NCBI GenBank assembly: GCA_947428535.1
Contig: CANEMG010000026.1
Location: forward strand, 1-8,771
DNA: 8,771 nt
Reading direction: 5' to 3'
Source of the DNA: an uncultured Clostridium sp.
GTDB lineage: Bacteria > Bacillota > Clostridia > TANB77 > CAG-508
Both the position numbers and the translations under genes were made by a program. Each line of letters begins with the position of its first letter. The first letter of the stretch is position 1. The notes under the pieces are model-generated. The model did not search any database. It saw only the letters and a list, made by a program, of their open reading frames with translations, and was not told the origin of the DNA. Positions 1 through 6,191 of this stretch are shown piece by piece.

Positions 1-39
1 ACCGATAGGTCGTTGGTTCGAGTCCAACAAGAGGAGCCA
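1..39 (+). tRNA. tRNA-Asn, 3' part (5' part outside the window)
   Basis: The T arm is complete: stem GTTGG (12-16), loop TTCGAGT (17-23), stem CCAAC (24-28). It is followed by the 3' acceptor strand AAGAGGA (29-35), discriminator G36 and an encoded CCA (37-39). The acceptor strand implies a 5' strand TCCTCTT, and together with discriminator G this is the pattern of bacterial tRNA-Asn. The first bases fit the 3' side of an anticodon stem. The anticodon itself lies upstream of the window, so the amino-acid identity is inferred from the acceptor stem and discriminator and not read directly. Confidence 0.85.
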
Positions 40-76
40 AAAAATAGATATAAGCAAAAGCTTATATCTATTTTTT
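39..76 (+). terminator. Rho-independent terminator of the tRNA transcript
   Basis: A perfect 17-bp inverted repeat (39-55 with 60-76) encloses an AAAA loop (56-59), and its 3' arm ends in six T. The stem begins on the last base of the tRNA CCA, so the tRNA trailer is almost entirely terminator. Because the outer arms are A6/T6, the hairpin could also act on the opposite strand. No gene that would need it there is visible in the window. Confidence 0.85.
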
Positions 77-99
77 CGTTTCTCTTATTAGAGTCATAG

Positions 100-192
100 A
101 ACCAATACCTGAAAATACGAAGTATTTTTTTAGGTCGTAAGGTTTAGCGCTGTGAGCTTTGCGGAGCAAAGCGAGGAAGTACCCTTGGGGTA
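100..192. repeat. Cluster of three hairpins, unidentified structured element
   Basis: The first structure is nested: AACC (100-103) pairs GGTT (141-144), ACCT (107-110) pairs AGGT (132-135), and AAAATAC (112-118) pairs GTATTTT (122-128) around a GAA loop. The second is GCTTTGC (156-162) with GCAAAGC (166-172) around GGA. The third is TACCC (180-184) with GGGTA (188-192) around TTG. The stretch from about 130 to 205 is clearly richer in G and C than its surroundings. It carries no credible reading frame. It could be a small palindromic repeat of the genome or a transcribed RNA element; I do not recognise a named family. Confidence 0.45.
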
Positions 193-215
193 TCCAACAA
201 GAGGAAGGAAAAATA
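193..215 (+). repeat. Partial copy of the tRNA 3' end
   Basis: TCCAACAAGAGGA (193-205) is identical to positions 23-35 of the tRNA, covering the 3' T stem and acceptor strand. After three mismatching bases (AGG against GCC), the following A-run and TA also match positions 39-46. The preceding TTGG (186-189) can pair with CCAA as a degenerate T stem. No full tRNA can be folded here. It may be a remnant of a duplicated tRNA or a decayed attachment-type repeat. Confidence 0.6.
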
Positions 216-233
216 AAATTATTGTGCTAAGTC

Positions 234-262
234 TTGTTACTTTTATTTGTACGTGATACAAT
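234..262 (+). promoter_or_regulatory. Promoter of the five-gene nucleotide-sanitation cassette
   Basis: TTGTTA (-35, 234-239) and TACAAT (-10, 257-262) are separated by 17 bases. A TG at 254-255, one base before the -10, makes an extended -10 element. Transcription would start near 269, giving a leader of about 64 bases before the first gene. This is the only good sigma-A-type promoter I see ahead of the cassette. Confidence 0.65.
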
Positions 263-320
263 AACTAGCATAAGAGAAGACTTCTAAAGACAATGTAAAA
301 CAGAAGTTTAATAAAATATT

Positions 321-325
321 GGAGA
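321..325 (+). promoter_or_regulatory. Ribosome binding site for a TTG start
   Basis: GGAGA sits seven bases before the TTG at 333. No in-frame ATG lies nearby (the ATG at 346 is in another frame), so this site supports the TTG as the real start of the phosphotransferase gene. Confidence 0.6.
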
Positions 326-332
326 AATTGAG

Positions 333-1322
333 TTGGAAGATAATAATGTTAGCAAAATACTTGAAAGATTATTGGAAAAGAGTAAATTAGGTAATATATT
401 AGAAAGTCCAGTTAGAGTTTCTGGAGGATTACTGAATAGAATGTATAAAGTAAAAACAGATGAAGGTTTATATGCGATAAAATTATTAAATCCAGAGGTT
501 ATGAAAAGGAAAAATGCTAAAGATAATCATATATTTGCAGAGAAAGTATCGAGTATTGCAAAAGAAAATGGAGTAAGTTGTTTACCAGCTAAAAGTATAG
601 GTGAAGAAGAATTACAAGAAATTGATGGTTATTATTTTTTAGTTTTTGATTGGATTGATGGAAAAGTAATAAGCGATGAAGATTTAGATATATATAAAGT
701 AAAAAAAGTAGCTAAAGAGTTAGCAAAACTTCATAAAATTAATTATGATAGTCTTAAAGATATGAGTAAAGCATATTACAATACAAGCGTAATAGATTGG
801 AATTTTTATATTAATAGAATTAGTAATAAAGAATTAAAAAAGTTACTTGAAGAGAATATAGAAAATTTTAAGAAATGGGATAAAGATTCTATAAGTAGTT
901 TAGAAAAAATTTCAAAAAATATGGTAATTAGTCATAGAGATTTAGATTTACCAAATGTCCTATGGAATACTAAAAACGAGCCAGTTATTATAGACTGGGA
1001 GAGCGCCGGTTTAATAAATACTAGTATGGAAGTTATTGATACAGGATGGAATTGGGCTGGGGGGCAGAACTTTTTTGAAAAAGAAAAGTTTATTACTTTT
1101 ATTAATACATATAAAGAAAATGGTGGAGAACTAAATGATTTTGATGAGGCTATAAGAGCTGATTTTAAAGCTAAGTTTGAATGGTTGGAATATAATTTAA
1201 AAAGAGCATGTGGTATTGAATGTATTGATGAAGAAGAAAGAGAACTAGGTAAAAAAGAAGCTATACGAACTATTGATGAAATAAATAAGTTTTATAATAT
1301 ATTTATAAATAATATGAAATGA
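333..1322 (+). CDS. APH/choline kinase-family phosphotransferase, substrate unknown
   Basis: This 329-residue protein has the protein-kinase-like fold of the aminoglycoside phosphotransferase/choline kinase superfamily. The N-lobe has a glycine-rich turn (VSGGLLNRMY, residues 29-38) and the ATP-binding lysine in YAIKLL (K50). The catalytic loop is HRDLDLPNVLW (201-211), with catalytic Asp203 and metal-binding Asn208, and the metal-binding Asp221 lies in IIDWESAG. The key residues are therefore intact. The family phosphorylates a small-molecule hydroxyl with ATP in the cytoplasm; here the substrate cannot be read. Distant members are usually metabolic kinases, so antibiotic resistance should not be assumed. 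It starts at TTG, supported by GGAGA. It is first in a five-gene set whose other members mostly act on nucleotides, so a nucleoside or related substrate is possible but unproven. Confidence 0.85.
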   Translation: MEDNNVSKILERLLEKSKLGNILESPVRVSGGLLNRMYKVKTDEGLYAIKLLNPEVMKRKNAKDNHIFAEKVSSIAKENGVSCLPAKSIGEEELQEIDGYYFLVFDWIDGKVISDEDLDIYKVKKVAKELAKLHKINYDSLKDMSKAYYNTSVIDWNFYINRISNKELKKLLEENIENFKKWDKDSISSLEKISKNMVISHRDLDLPNVLWNTKNEPVIIDWESAGLINTSMEVIDTGWNWAGGQNFFEKEKFITFINTYKENGGELNDFDEAIRADFKAKFEWLEYNLKRACGIECIDEEERELGKKEAIRTIDEINKFYNIFINNMK

Positions 1323-1335
1323 AAGGGATTAGAAA

Positions 1336-1938
1336 ATGAAAGTATTATTTGCAACAACAAATCCAGCAAAAATTGGAAAATATAAAAAAGAACTAGAAGA
1401 AAAAGGAATAGAGTTAATAACAATAAATGACTTAGATTTTAAGTTAGACATAGATGAAAATGGAAAAGATGCAATTGAAAATGCATATATAAAGGCCAAA
1501 GCATATTATGATAAAACTAAAATACCAACTATTGGAATGGATAACTGTTTATTCATAGAAGGATTACCAGCTGAAAAACAACCAGGAACATATGTTAGGA
1601 GAGTAAATGGAAAAGAATTAACAGATGATGAAATGATAGAATATTATTCTAATTTAGTAGGAGAGTATGGGGGAAAATTAACTGCAAAATGGGTATTTGG
1701 AATGGTAATCGTTAATAATAATATTCCAGAAACTTGTTCATGGACTAAGGAAAAATTTTATTTGGTAGATAAACCATGTGAAAAAAGAATTCCAGGATAT
1801 CCATTAGATTCTATTAGTATTATTCCAGAATATAATAAATATTTTTTAGAATTAACAGAAGAAGAGAAAAAACAATATAAGAAGAAAGATAGTAAAGATA
1901 GCACACTAGAGTTTATTATAAAAAGCATAAAAATGTAG
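1336..1938 (+). CDS. Divergent HAM1/RdgB-type non-canonical NTP pyrophosphatase
   Basis: At 200 residues this has normal family length. The N-terminus KVLFATTNPAKIGKYKKEL is the classic HAM1/RdgB phosphate-binding start. It is followed by ENGKDAIENAYIKAKAYY (41-58, the family's acidic ENA.IKA helix), GMDNCLFIEGL (67-77, replacing ADDSGL..D.L with Asp69 kept) and PGTYVRR (83-89). Family enzymes hydrolyse ITP, XTP and their deoxy forms to the monophosphate and pyrophosphate, keeping damaged purines out of DNA. Two base-recognition motifs are altered: the usual GFGYDP is read here as IPGYPLDS (152-159), and the C-terminal SHR is replaced by KKKDS. The substrate may therefore differ. AAGGGA lies seven bases before the ATG, and the gene follows the kinase by 13 bases. 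Confidence 0.8.
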   Translation: MKVLFATTNPAKIGKYKKELEEKGIELITINDLDFKLDIDENGKDAIENAYIKAKAYYDKTKIPTIGMDNCLFIEGLPAEKQPGTYVRRVNGKELTDDEMIEYYSNLVGEYGGKLTAKWVFGMVIVNNNIPETCSWTKEKFYLVDKPCEKRIPGYPLDSISIIPEYNKYFLELTEEEKKQYKKKDSKDSTLEFIIKSIKM

Positions 1939-1958
1939 TTATATTGGATGGAATAGGT

Positions 1959-2960
1959 ATGAGAAATTTAGAAAACAAATTAAAAAATAGAAAAATTAAT
2001 TACGAGAATTTATTAAAATATGGTTTCAAAAAAGAAAATAAGAAGTATATTTATAAAACAAAGTTACAAGACAACCAGTTTGAAGTAAGAGTTGTAATTT
2101 CAGATGAAATTAGTTATGCAAAATTAATAGATTTAGAAAGTGAAACTGAATTTATTCTTGTAGACATTGAAGAAGCAACTGGTAAATTTGTTGGAAAGTT
2201 AAGACAGGACTATGCTGAAATTATAGATAATATTATTATAAAATGTACTACTAAAGAAGTTTTTAAAAATAAACAATCAAAAGAAGTAATAAGTTATGTA
2301 GAGAAAAAATATGGTGATAAATTAGAATTTTTATGGGAAAAATTTGATGATAATGCTATTTGGAGAAATAATCAAAACAATAAATGGTATGGAGCATTAT
2401 TAACAATATCTGAAAGAAAATTGGGAATTGAATCAGATAATATTATAGAAATTATTGACTTAAGATATCAAAAAGATAAAATAGAAGATATAATAGATAA
2501 TGCAAAGTTTTTTGGTGGATACCATATGAACAAAAAAAGTTGGATAACAATAAAGTTAGATGAGTCAATAGATACTAAGGAAATATTTAGATTGATAGAT
2601 AATAGCTACAACTTATCAATAGGAAACAAGTGTGGTTTTACAGGAGACAGTCTATCTCAGAAAGTATATGAGTATTTGCTTACTATACCAAAAGGTAAAG
2701 TGGTTACATATAAACAGGTTGCAGAAAATTTAGGGAATAAAGGATTAGCAAGAGTAGTTGGCAATATACTTCATAAGAATCCGGATGGTAATAGATATCC
2801 TTGTTATAAAGTGTTAAATAGTAAAGGTGAACTTGCAGAAGCATTTGTATTTGGTGGAAAAGAAATTCAAAAAGAAAGACTAGAAAAAGATGGAGTTAAG
2901 GTAATCAATAATAGAGTTGATTTAAAAGTATATCAGTGGAATGAAAATGAAGGGAAATAA
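1959..2960 (+). CDS. Fusion of YjbR/MmcQ domain with MGMT-like alkyltransferase DNA-binding domain
   Basis: This 333-residue protein has three parts. Residues 1 to about 100 are an N-terminal region seen ahead of some clostridial YjbR proteins. Residues about 105-220 form a YjbR/MmcQ (CyaY-like fold) domain, recognised by NNKWYGALL and YHMNKKSWITIKLD (from residue 188). Residues about 232-314 are the DNA-binding domain of O6-alkylguanine-DNA alkyltransferases: a helix-turn-helix (TYKQVAENLGNKGLARVVGN) with arginine finger R265, then PCYKV (281-285) and an FVFGG...Q..LEKDGV tail. In true transferases the active-site motif is PCHRV; here Cys282 is kept but His and Arg are Tyr and Lys, and the triad Glu position is Asp311. 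It may be a weak transferase or a damage-sensing protein. I chose the ATG at 1959 over an in-frame TTG at 1944 because the TTG has no ribosome binding site. The next gene starts four bases after the stop. Confidence 0.82.
   Translation: MRNLENKLKNRKINYENLLKYGFKKENKKYIYKTKLQDNQFEVRVVISDEISYAKLIDLESETEFILVDIEEATGKFVGKLRQDYAEIIDNIIIKCTTKEVFKNKQSKEVISYVEKKYGDKLEFLWEKFDDNAIWRNNQNNKWYGALLTISERKLGIESDNIIEIIDLRYQKDKIEDIIDNAKFFGGYHMNKKSWITIKLDESIDTKEIFRLIDNSYNLSIGNKCGFTGDSLSQKVYEYLLTIPKGKVVTYKQVAENLGNKGLARVVGNILHKNPDGNRYPCYKVLNSKGELAEAFVFGGKEIQKERLEKDGVKVINNRVDLKVYQWNENEGK
2950..2955 (+). promoter_or_regulatory. Ribosome binding site that decides the DUF84 start
   Basis: AAGGGA lies nine bases before the ATG at 2965, inside the last codons of the preceding gene. 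It argues for 2965 over the in-frame ATG at 2941, which would place the ribosome binding site inside the coding region and add eight lysine-rich residues ahead of the conserved family start MKVLIAT. Confidence 0.6.
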
Positions 2961-2964
2961 AAAG

Positions 2965-3495
2965 ATGAAAGTATTAATAGCAACAAAAAATCAAGGAAAA
3001 ATTGAAGGAGCTAAAAGAGCTATATTAAATTATTTTGATGATGTAGATATTCAAGGAATACCAGTAGAATCAAATGTAAGTGAACAACCAGTGAATGATG
3101 AAATATACAATGGAGCTAAAAATAGAGTCAAAAATTTAAAAAAATATGCGAAAGAAAATAATATAGTAGCAGACTTGTATTTAGCCATAGAAAGTGGAAT
3201 CACTAATTCTTTAGGCAGATGGTTAATTACTAATATTTCAGTAGTTGAAGATAATAATGATTTTGAAAGTTATGGGACAAGTGCATCTTTTCCAGTACCA
3301 GACAATTTGGTAAAAGATATAATAGATACTAATTTAACACAAGTAATGAATAAAATATTTGAAGAAGATAATGAAAGGGCAACTAGAGGTGGAGGAATAC
3401 AATTATTAACACATAATAAAATATCACGAATAGATTTAACTGAAATGGCATTTGTAATGGCTTTAACAAAATATATTAACAATAACTGGAGATAA
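2965..3495 (+). CDS. DUF84/YjjX-family inosine/xanthosine triphosphatase
   Basis: This 176-residue protein matches the NTPase family of E. coli YjjX and archaeal DUF84 proteins, which remove the terminal phosphate of ITP and XTP as a house-cleaning step. Visible family marks are ATKNQGKIEGAKRA (6-19, phosphate-binding start), VESNVSEQPVNDEIYNGAKNR (34-54, the V.SGVS.QP...E...GA.NR block), AIESGI (74-79, where the family has GIEGG), SASFPVP (106-112) and RGGGIQLLTHNKISR (141-155). The length is typical. Like the HAM1-type protein two genes upstream it has the ITPase-like alpha/beta fold and a nearly identical first strand and loop, but the two belong to separate families and do not look like a recent duplication. 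It sits four bases after the YjbR fusion gene and seven before the HD gene, so translation of the three is probably coupled. Confidence 0.82.
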   Translation: MKVLIATKNQGKIEGAKRAILNYFDDVDIQGIPVESNVSEQPVNDEIYNGAKNRVKNLKKYAKENNIVADLYLAIESGITNSLGRWLITNISVVEDNNDFESYGTSASFPVPDNLVKDIIDTNLTQVMNKIFEEDNERATRGGGIQLLTHNKISRIDLTEMAFVMALTKYINNNWR

Positions 3496-3502
3496 ACTTG
3501 AG

Positions 3503-4570
3503 ATGAAAAATTATTTAGATACAATAAATGAAGAAGTAAAAGAATATTTTAAAATATTATCACCTGAATTTCCAGAATGGTTATTAGATTATATTCACAC
3601 ACCAGAAATGCAGAGAATAGCAGGGACAAGCATGAATTGCGGAACAAACTATACTAAAGTATTTAATATTAAATATTTTTATTCTAATTTAGATCATAGT
3701 GTAGGAGTGGCATTAATAGTATGGAATTTTATACATGATAAAAAACAAACTCTAGCAGGATTATTTCATGATATAGCAACTCCAACGTTTAAGCATTGTA
3801 TAGATTTTATGAATGGTGATACAGAGCACCAAGAGTCAACAGAAGAAAGAACAGAGCAAATTATAAGAAATTCAGAAGAAATTTTAAAATTATTAAAACG
3901 AGATGGAATAAAAATAGAAGAAGTATCAGATTATCATATTTATCCTATTGCAGATAATGATATACCACAATTAAGTGCAGATAGATTTGAATATAATTTT
4001 TCTAATGGATTAGTTTTACATAGAGTATGGGAGTTAGACTCAATAAAAGAAATTTATAACAATGTAACTATTCTTAAAAATGAAGATGGAATTTGCGAAC
4101 TAGGATTTGAAGATTATAAAATATGTGAAAAATATATACATATTGTATCAAATTTATGGCCATACTGGATAAGTGAGGAAGTTGTAACAGTTATGCAATT
4201 TTGGGCTGATATAATAAAGTCAATGAATATTAAAGGATATTTAACGATTGATGATTTATATAATTTATCAGAAAAGGAAATAATTCAAAAAATATTAAAC
4301 TGTGAAGATAAGTATTTAACAGAATGTTTTTCTAAATTTCAAAATTCAGTGAGTGTGTACAAAAGTGATGTACCAATAGCAAATAAATATTGTATAGAAG
4401 GTAAAACTAAAAAAAGATATGTTATTCCTCTAGCTAAATATAATAATAGAACTTGCAGAATAGATGAAATTTCAGAAGTAGCAAAAAAAGATATTGATTC
4501 GTACTTTGATATTAAACGATATAAGTTTACTGGATTTGATTTTGATTTTAAGCCATATAAAATTATTTAA
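3503..4570 (+). CDS. HD-domain phosphohydrolase, dNTPase-like
   Basis: This 355-residue protein carries the H...HD...D metal-binding set of HD phosphohydrolases: His65 in SNLDHSVGVA, His89-Asp90 in AGLFHDIATPTFKH, and Asp160 in LSADRFEYNF. The wording of the first two motifs and the extra His98 closely resemble dGTPase/SAMHD1-type dNTP triphosphohydrolases (EHSLGV, LLHDIGH..FSH). The C-terminal half shows no second domain I can name. The family acts on phosphate esters of nucleotides in the cytoplasm, and dNTP triphosphohydrolysis is the best guess; a nucleotidase or cyclic-dinucleotide activity cannot be excluded. The GGAGA at 3488-3492 overlaps the end of the DUF84 gene and lies ten bases before the ATG. 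It is the last gene of the cassette, and no convincing terminator follows before the next promoter. Confidence 0.75.
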   Translation: MKNYLDTINEEVKEYFKILSPEFPEWLLDYIHTPEMQRIAGTSMNCGTNYTKVFNIKYFYSNLDHSVGVALIVWNFIHDKKQTLAGLFHDIATPTFKHCIDFMNGDTEHQESTEERTEQIIRNSEEILKLLKRDGIKIEEVSDYHIYPIADNDIPQLSADRFEYNFSNGLVLHRVWELDSIKEIYNNVTILKNEDGICELGFEDYKICEKYIHIVSNLWPYWISEEVVTVMQFWADIIKSMNIKGYLTIDDLYNLSEKEIIQKILNCEDKYLTECFSKFQNSVSVYKSDVPIANKYCIEGKTKKRYVIPLAKYNNRTCRIDEISEVAKKDIDSYFDIKRYKFTGFDFDFKPYKII

Positions 4571-4636
4571 TTTAACCACTGTAATTAGAGTATTTGCAAG
4601 AGTTTAGCAGTTTTTATCAATTTATGTAAAATATGC

Positions 4637-4665
4637 TTGAAAAAAAAAATACGTTAATATATAAT
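4637..4665 (+). promoter_or_regulatory. Strong promoter with an A10 tract
   Basis: TTGAAA (-35, 4637-4642) and a perfect TATAAT (-10, 4660-4665) are 17 bases apart, so transcription should begin near 4672, about 35 bases before the ATG at 4707. A run of ten A (4640-4649) spans the -35 and the first part of the spacer. The rest of the gap from 4571 to 4636 shows only a weak ACTG/CAGT pairing before a T-run and no clear terminator. Confidence 0.75.
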
Positions 4666-4696
4666 ATTGATATTAATAAGTGTAAAAGATTTGAAT

Positions 4697-4701
4697 GGAG
4701 A
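4697..4701 (+). promoter_or_regulatory. Ribosome binding site that decides the start at 4707
   Basis: GGAGA lies five bases before the ATG at 4707. The in-frame ATG at 4695 overlaps this site and has no ribosome binding site of its own, so 4707 is preferred. Confidence 0.55.
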
Positions 4702-4706
4702 AATTT

Positions 4707-6191
4707 ATGAACAAGTCAGAAATGTTTGAATATATAGGTAAAGGCAATACATTGTATGATAAAATTGAAGAACACTTTAAAATGTTAGATGGAGATTTTT
4801 CAACAGCGAGCCTTTTAAATCATTTTAAAGAACAATATCTTTCAGATGCAATGACAGATAAAGCGTATAAAGAAATTTTTAATTTAATATCAAGCAATCT
4901 GATAAATACAATAAGAAGAAGTGAGGAAGGAAATTCTAATGAAATAACACCTCAACAAGAATATGATTTATTGTTAGAATTAAAAAGTTTTGATGGTGAC
5001 TCGTATCGTAAAGATTCATTTAAATCAATAGAAGAATATGTTGATTATGCAAAATATAGAATTGATGATAAAGATACTAAAAAAATACAAGAAATTATTA
5101 TTTCATTTGGAATTGATTTTTTGCCACAAAAAGATAAAGATTCCATTAGAAATCTTTTATTAGATACAGCATATATGCCTAAAATAAATAATTTTTTAAA
5201 ATCAAAATATTCTTCAGAGCAAAGCACTTCAGATAAAAGTAAAGTATCTCAAGATATATTGAGAAAAAGAGCGTTTGAAAAAGATCCAGAATTGGAAGAA
5301 TTAGAAAAAGCATACATTATTTTAAAAAATCCTAAACTTAGAAAAATATATGACATGTATTTAAAGGATTATATGAAAAAACAAGCAGAAGTAGATAGTA
5401 GATTAATGTTATTTCATAAATGTGCTTCAAAAAGAGAAATTGTAGTTACAGATGAAATAAAAAGTACGATGGGAAATAGAGAAAAAAATTCTGCAGTTTT
5501 GAATAAAAATTTATTGTATCCTATATTAGGTGCGCCAGGGTCAAAAAGGCAACAAAGAGGAACTTATGAATGGGAATTTAAAGAATATGAACAACCACAA
5601 GTAGTATTAAATTCTGAAGCAATTTACTCAGAAAATGGAATTGAAAATCAAAAAGTTATTGTAGCAACTCATGGACAAATAAGGTTTTCAAAAAATGGAA
5701 AAAATACTGTTACAGAAGAATTGCTTGGAGTAACAAGAATTGGAGAAGATAGAGAAAGAACGTTTTTTGTTGCTGTTCCTATAGGTACTATGCAACAAAT
5801 TACTACAAAGGAACAAGAAGAATTCTATTCAAAAATATTTACATCAGATTATTATTTGGAACAAGTAGAGAGAGATTATAATAGATTTGCAGGTACAGTA
5901 ATACAAAAACAAGGAAAGCCTAAAATAGTAAAAGAAACATTAAATCTTATTGCTTCAGATGAAAGAGATGCCTTAAATTATGCACAGAATTATAATGGAG
6001 AATATCGTTCAAAAGCAACAACTTTAGAAGATATTTGTCATCCTCATTCAAGAATACCACAAAAGCATAAGGCAGTAGTAGAATTTATTAAAGGAACTAA
6101 AGCAGAAAAAGAGCAAATAAATTTAACAACAGAATTGAAAAAGCCAATTATAACTGATTTTTCAGAAGGACCAGAAGGAGATGATAGATAA
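4707..6191 (+). CDS. Hypothetical protein with a J-domain-like helix segment
   Basis: I do not recognise this 494-residue protein. No signal peptide or membrane segment is visible, so it is probably cytoplasmic. Residues 1 to about 230 are helix-rich and charged. Within them DPELEELEKAYIILKNPK and the following LRKIYD (193-216) look like the last helices of a J domain (EAY..L.D...R..YD), but no HPD motif precedes them, so Hsp70 stimulation should not be assumed. Residues about 297-360 alternate in a beta-like way (PQVVL, KVIVATHGQIRFS, TFFVAVPIG). The C-terminal third contains a His-rich patch ICHPHSRIPQKHK (443-455) holding one of only two cysteines (Cys239 and Cys444); metal binding is possible but speculative. 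It has its own strong promoter and ends in a TAATG overlap with the flavin reductase gene, so the two products are probably made together. Base composition resembles its neighbours. Confidence 0.7.
   Translation: MNKSEMFEYIGKGNTLYDKIEEHFKMLDGDFSTASLLNHFKEQYLSDAMTDKAYKEIFNLISSNLINTIRRSEEGNSNEITPQQEYDLLLELKSFDGDSYRKDSFKSIEEYVDYAKYRIDDKDTKKIQEIIISFGIDFLPQKDKDSIRNLLLDTAYMPKINNFLKSKYSSEQSTSDKSKVSQDILRKRAFEKDPELEELEKAYIILKNPKLRKIYDMYLKDYMKKQAEVDSRLMLFHKCASKREIVVTDEIKSTMGNREKNSAVLNKNLLYPILGAPGSKRQQRGTYEWEFKEYEQPQVVLNSEAIYSENGIENQKVIVATHGQIRFSKNGKNTVTEELLGVTRIGEDRERTFFVAVPIGTMQQITTKEQEEFYSKIFTSDYYLEQVERDYNRFAGTVIQKQGKPKIVKETLNLIASDERDALNYAQNYNGEYRSKATTLEDICHPHSRIPQKHKAVVEFIKGTKAEKEQINLTTELKKPIITDFSEGPEGDDR

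Noticed and set aside
280..307. ACTTCT/AGAAGT hairpin in the cassette leader as a riboswitch or attenuator
   Set aside because: It has only six base pairs with a 16-base loop and no terminator or conserved core; it is expected by chance in this composition.
333..1322. Aminoglycoside resistance gene
   Set aside because: Only the general kinase fold is shared. Nothing links it to a specific resistance subfamily, and the context is nucleotide metabolism.
1336..3495. Recent tandem duplication giving the two nucleotide hydrolases, which both start with MKVL.AT.N..KI
   Set aside because: Similarity stops after the first strand and loop. The remaining motifs belong to two different families, so this is shared fold and function and not a duplication.
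3270..3524. Antisense open frame on the minus strand opposite the DUF84 gene
   Set aside because: The plus-strand gene has clear family motifs across this stretch. The minus frame has no ribosome binding site and no recognisable domain.
4571..4636. Terminator after the HD gene
   Set aside because: Only a 4-bp ACTG/CAGT pairing with a long loop precedes the T-run. Read-through into the next unit remains possible.
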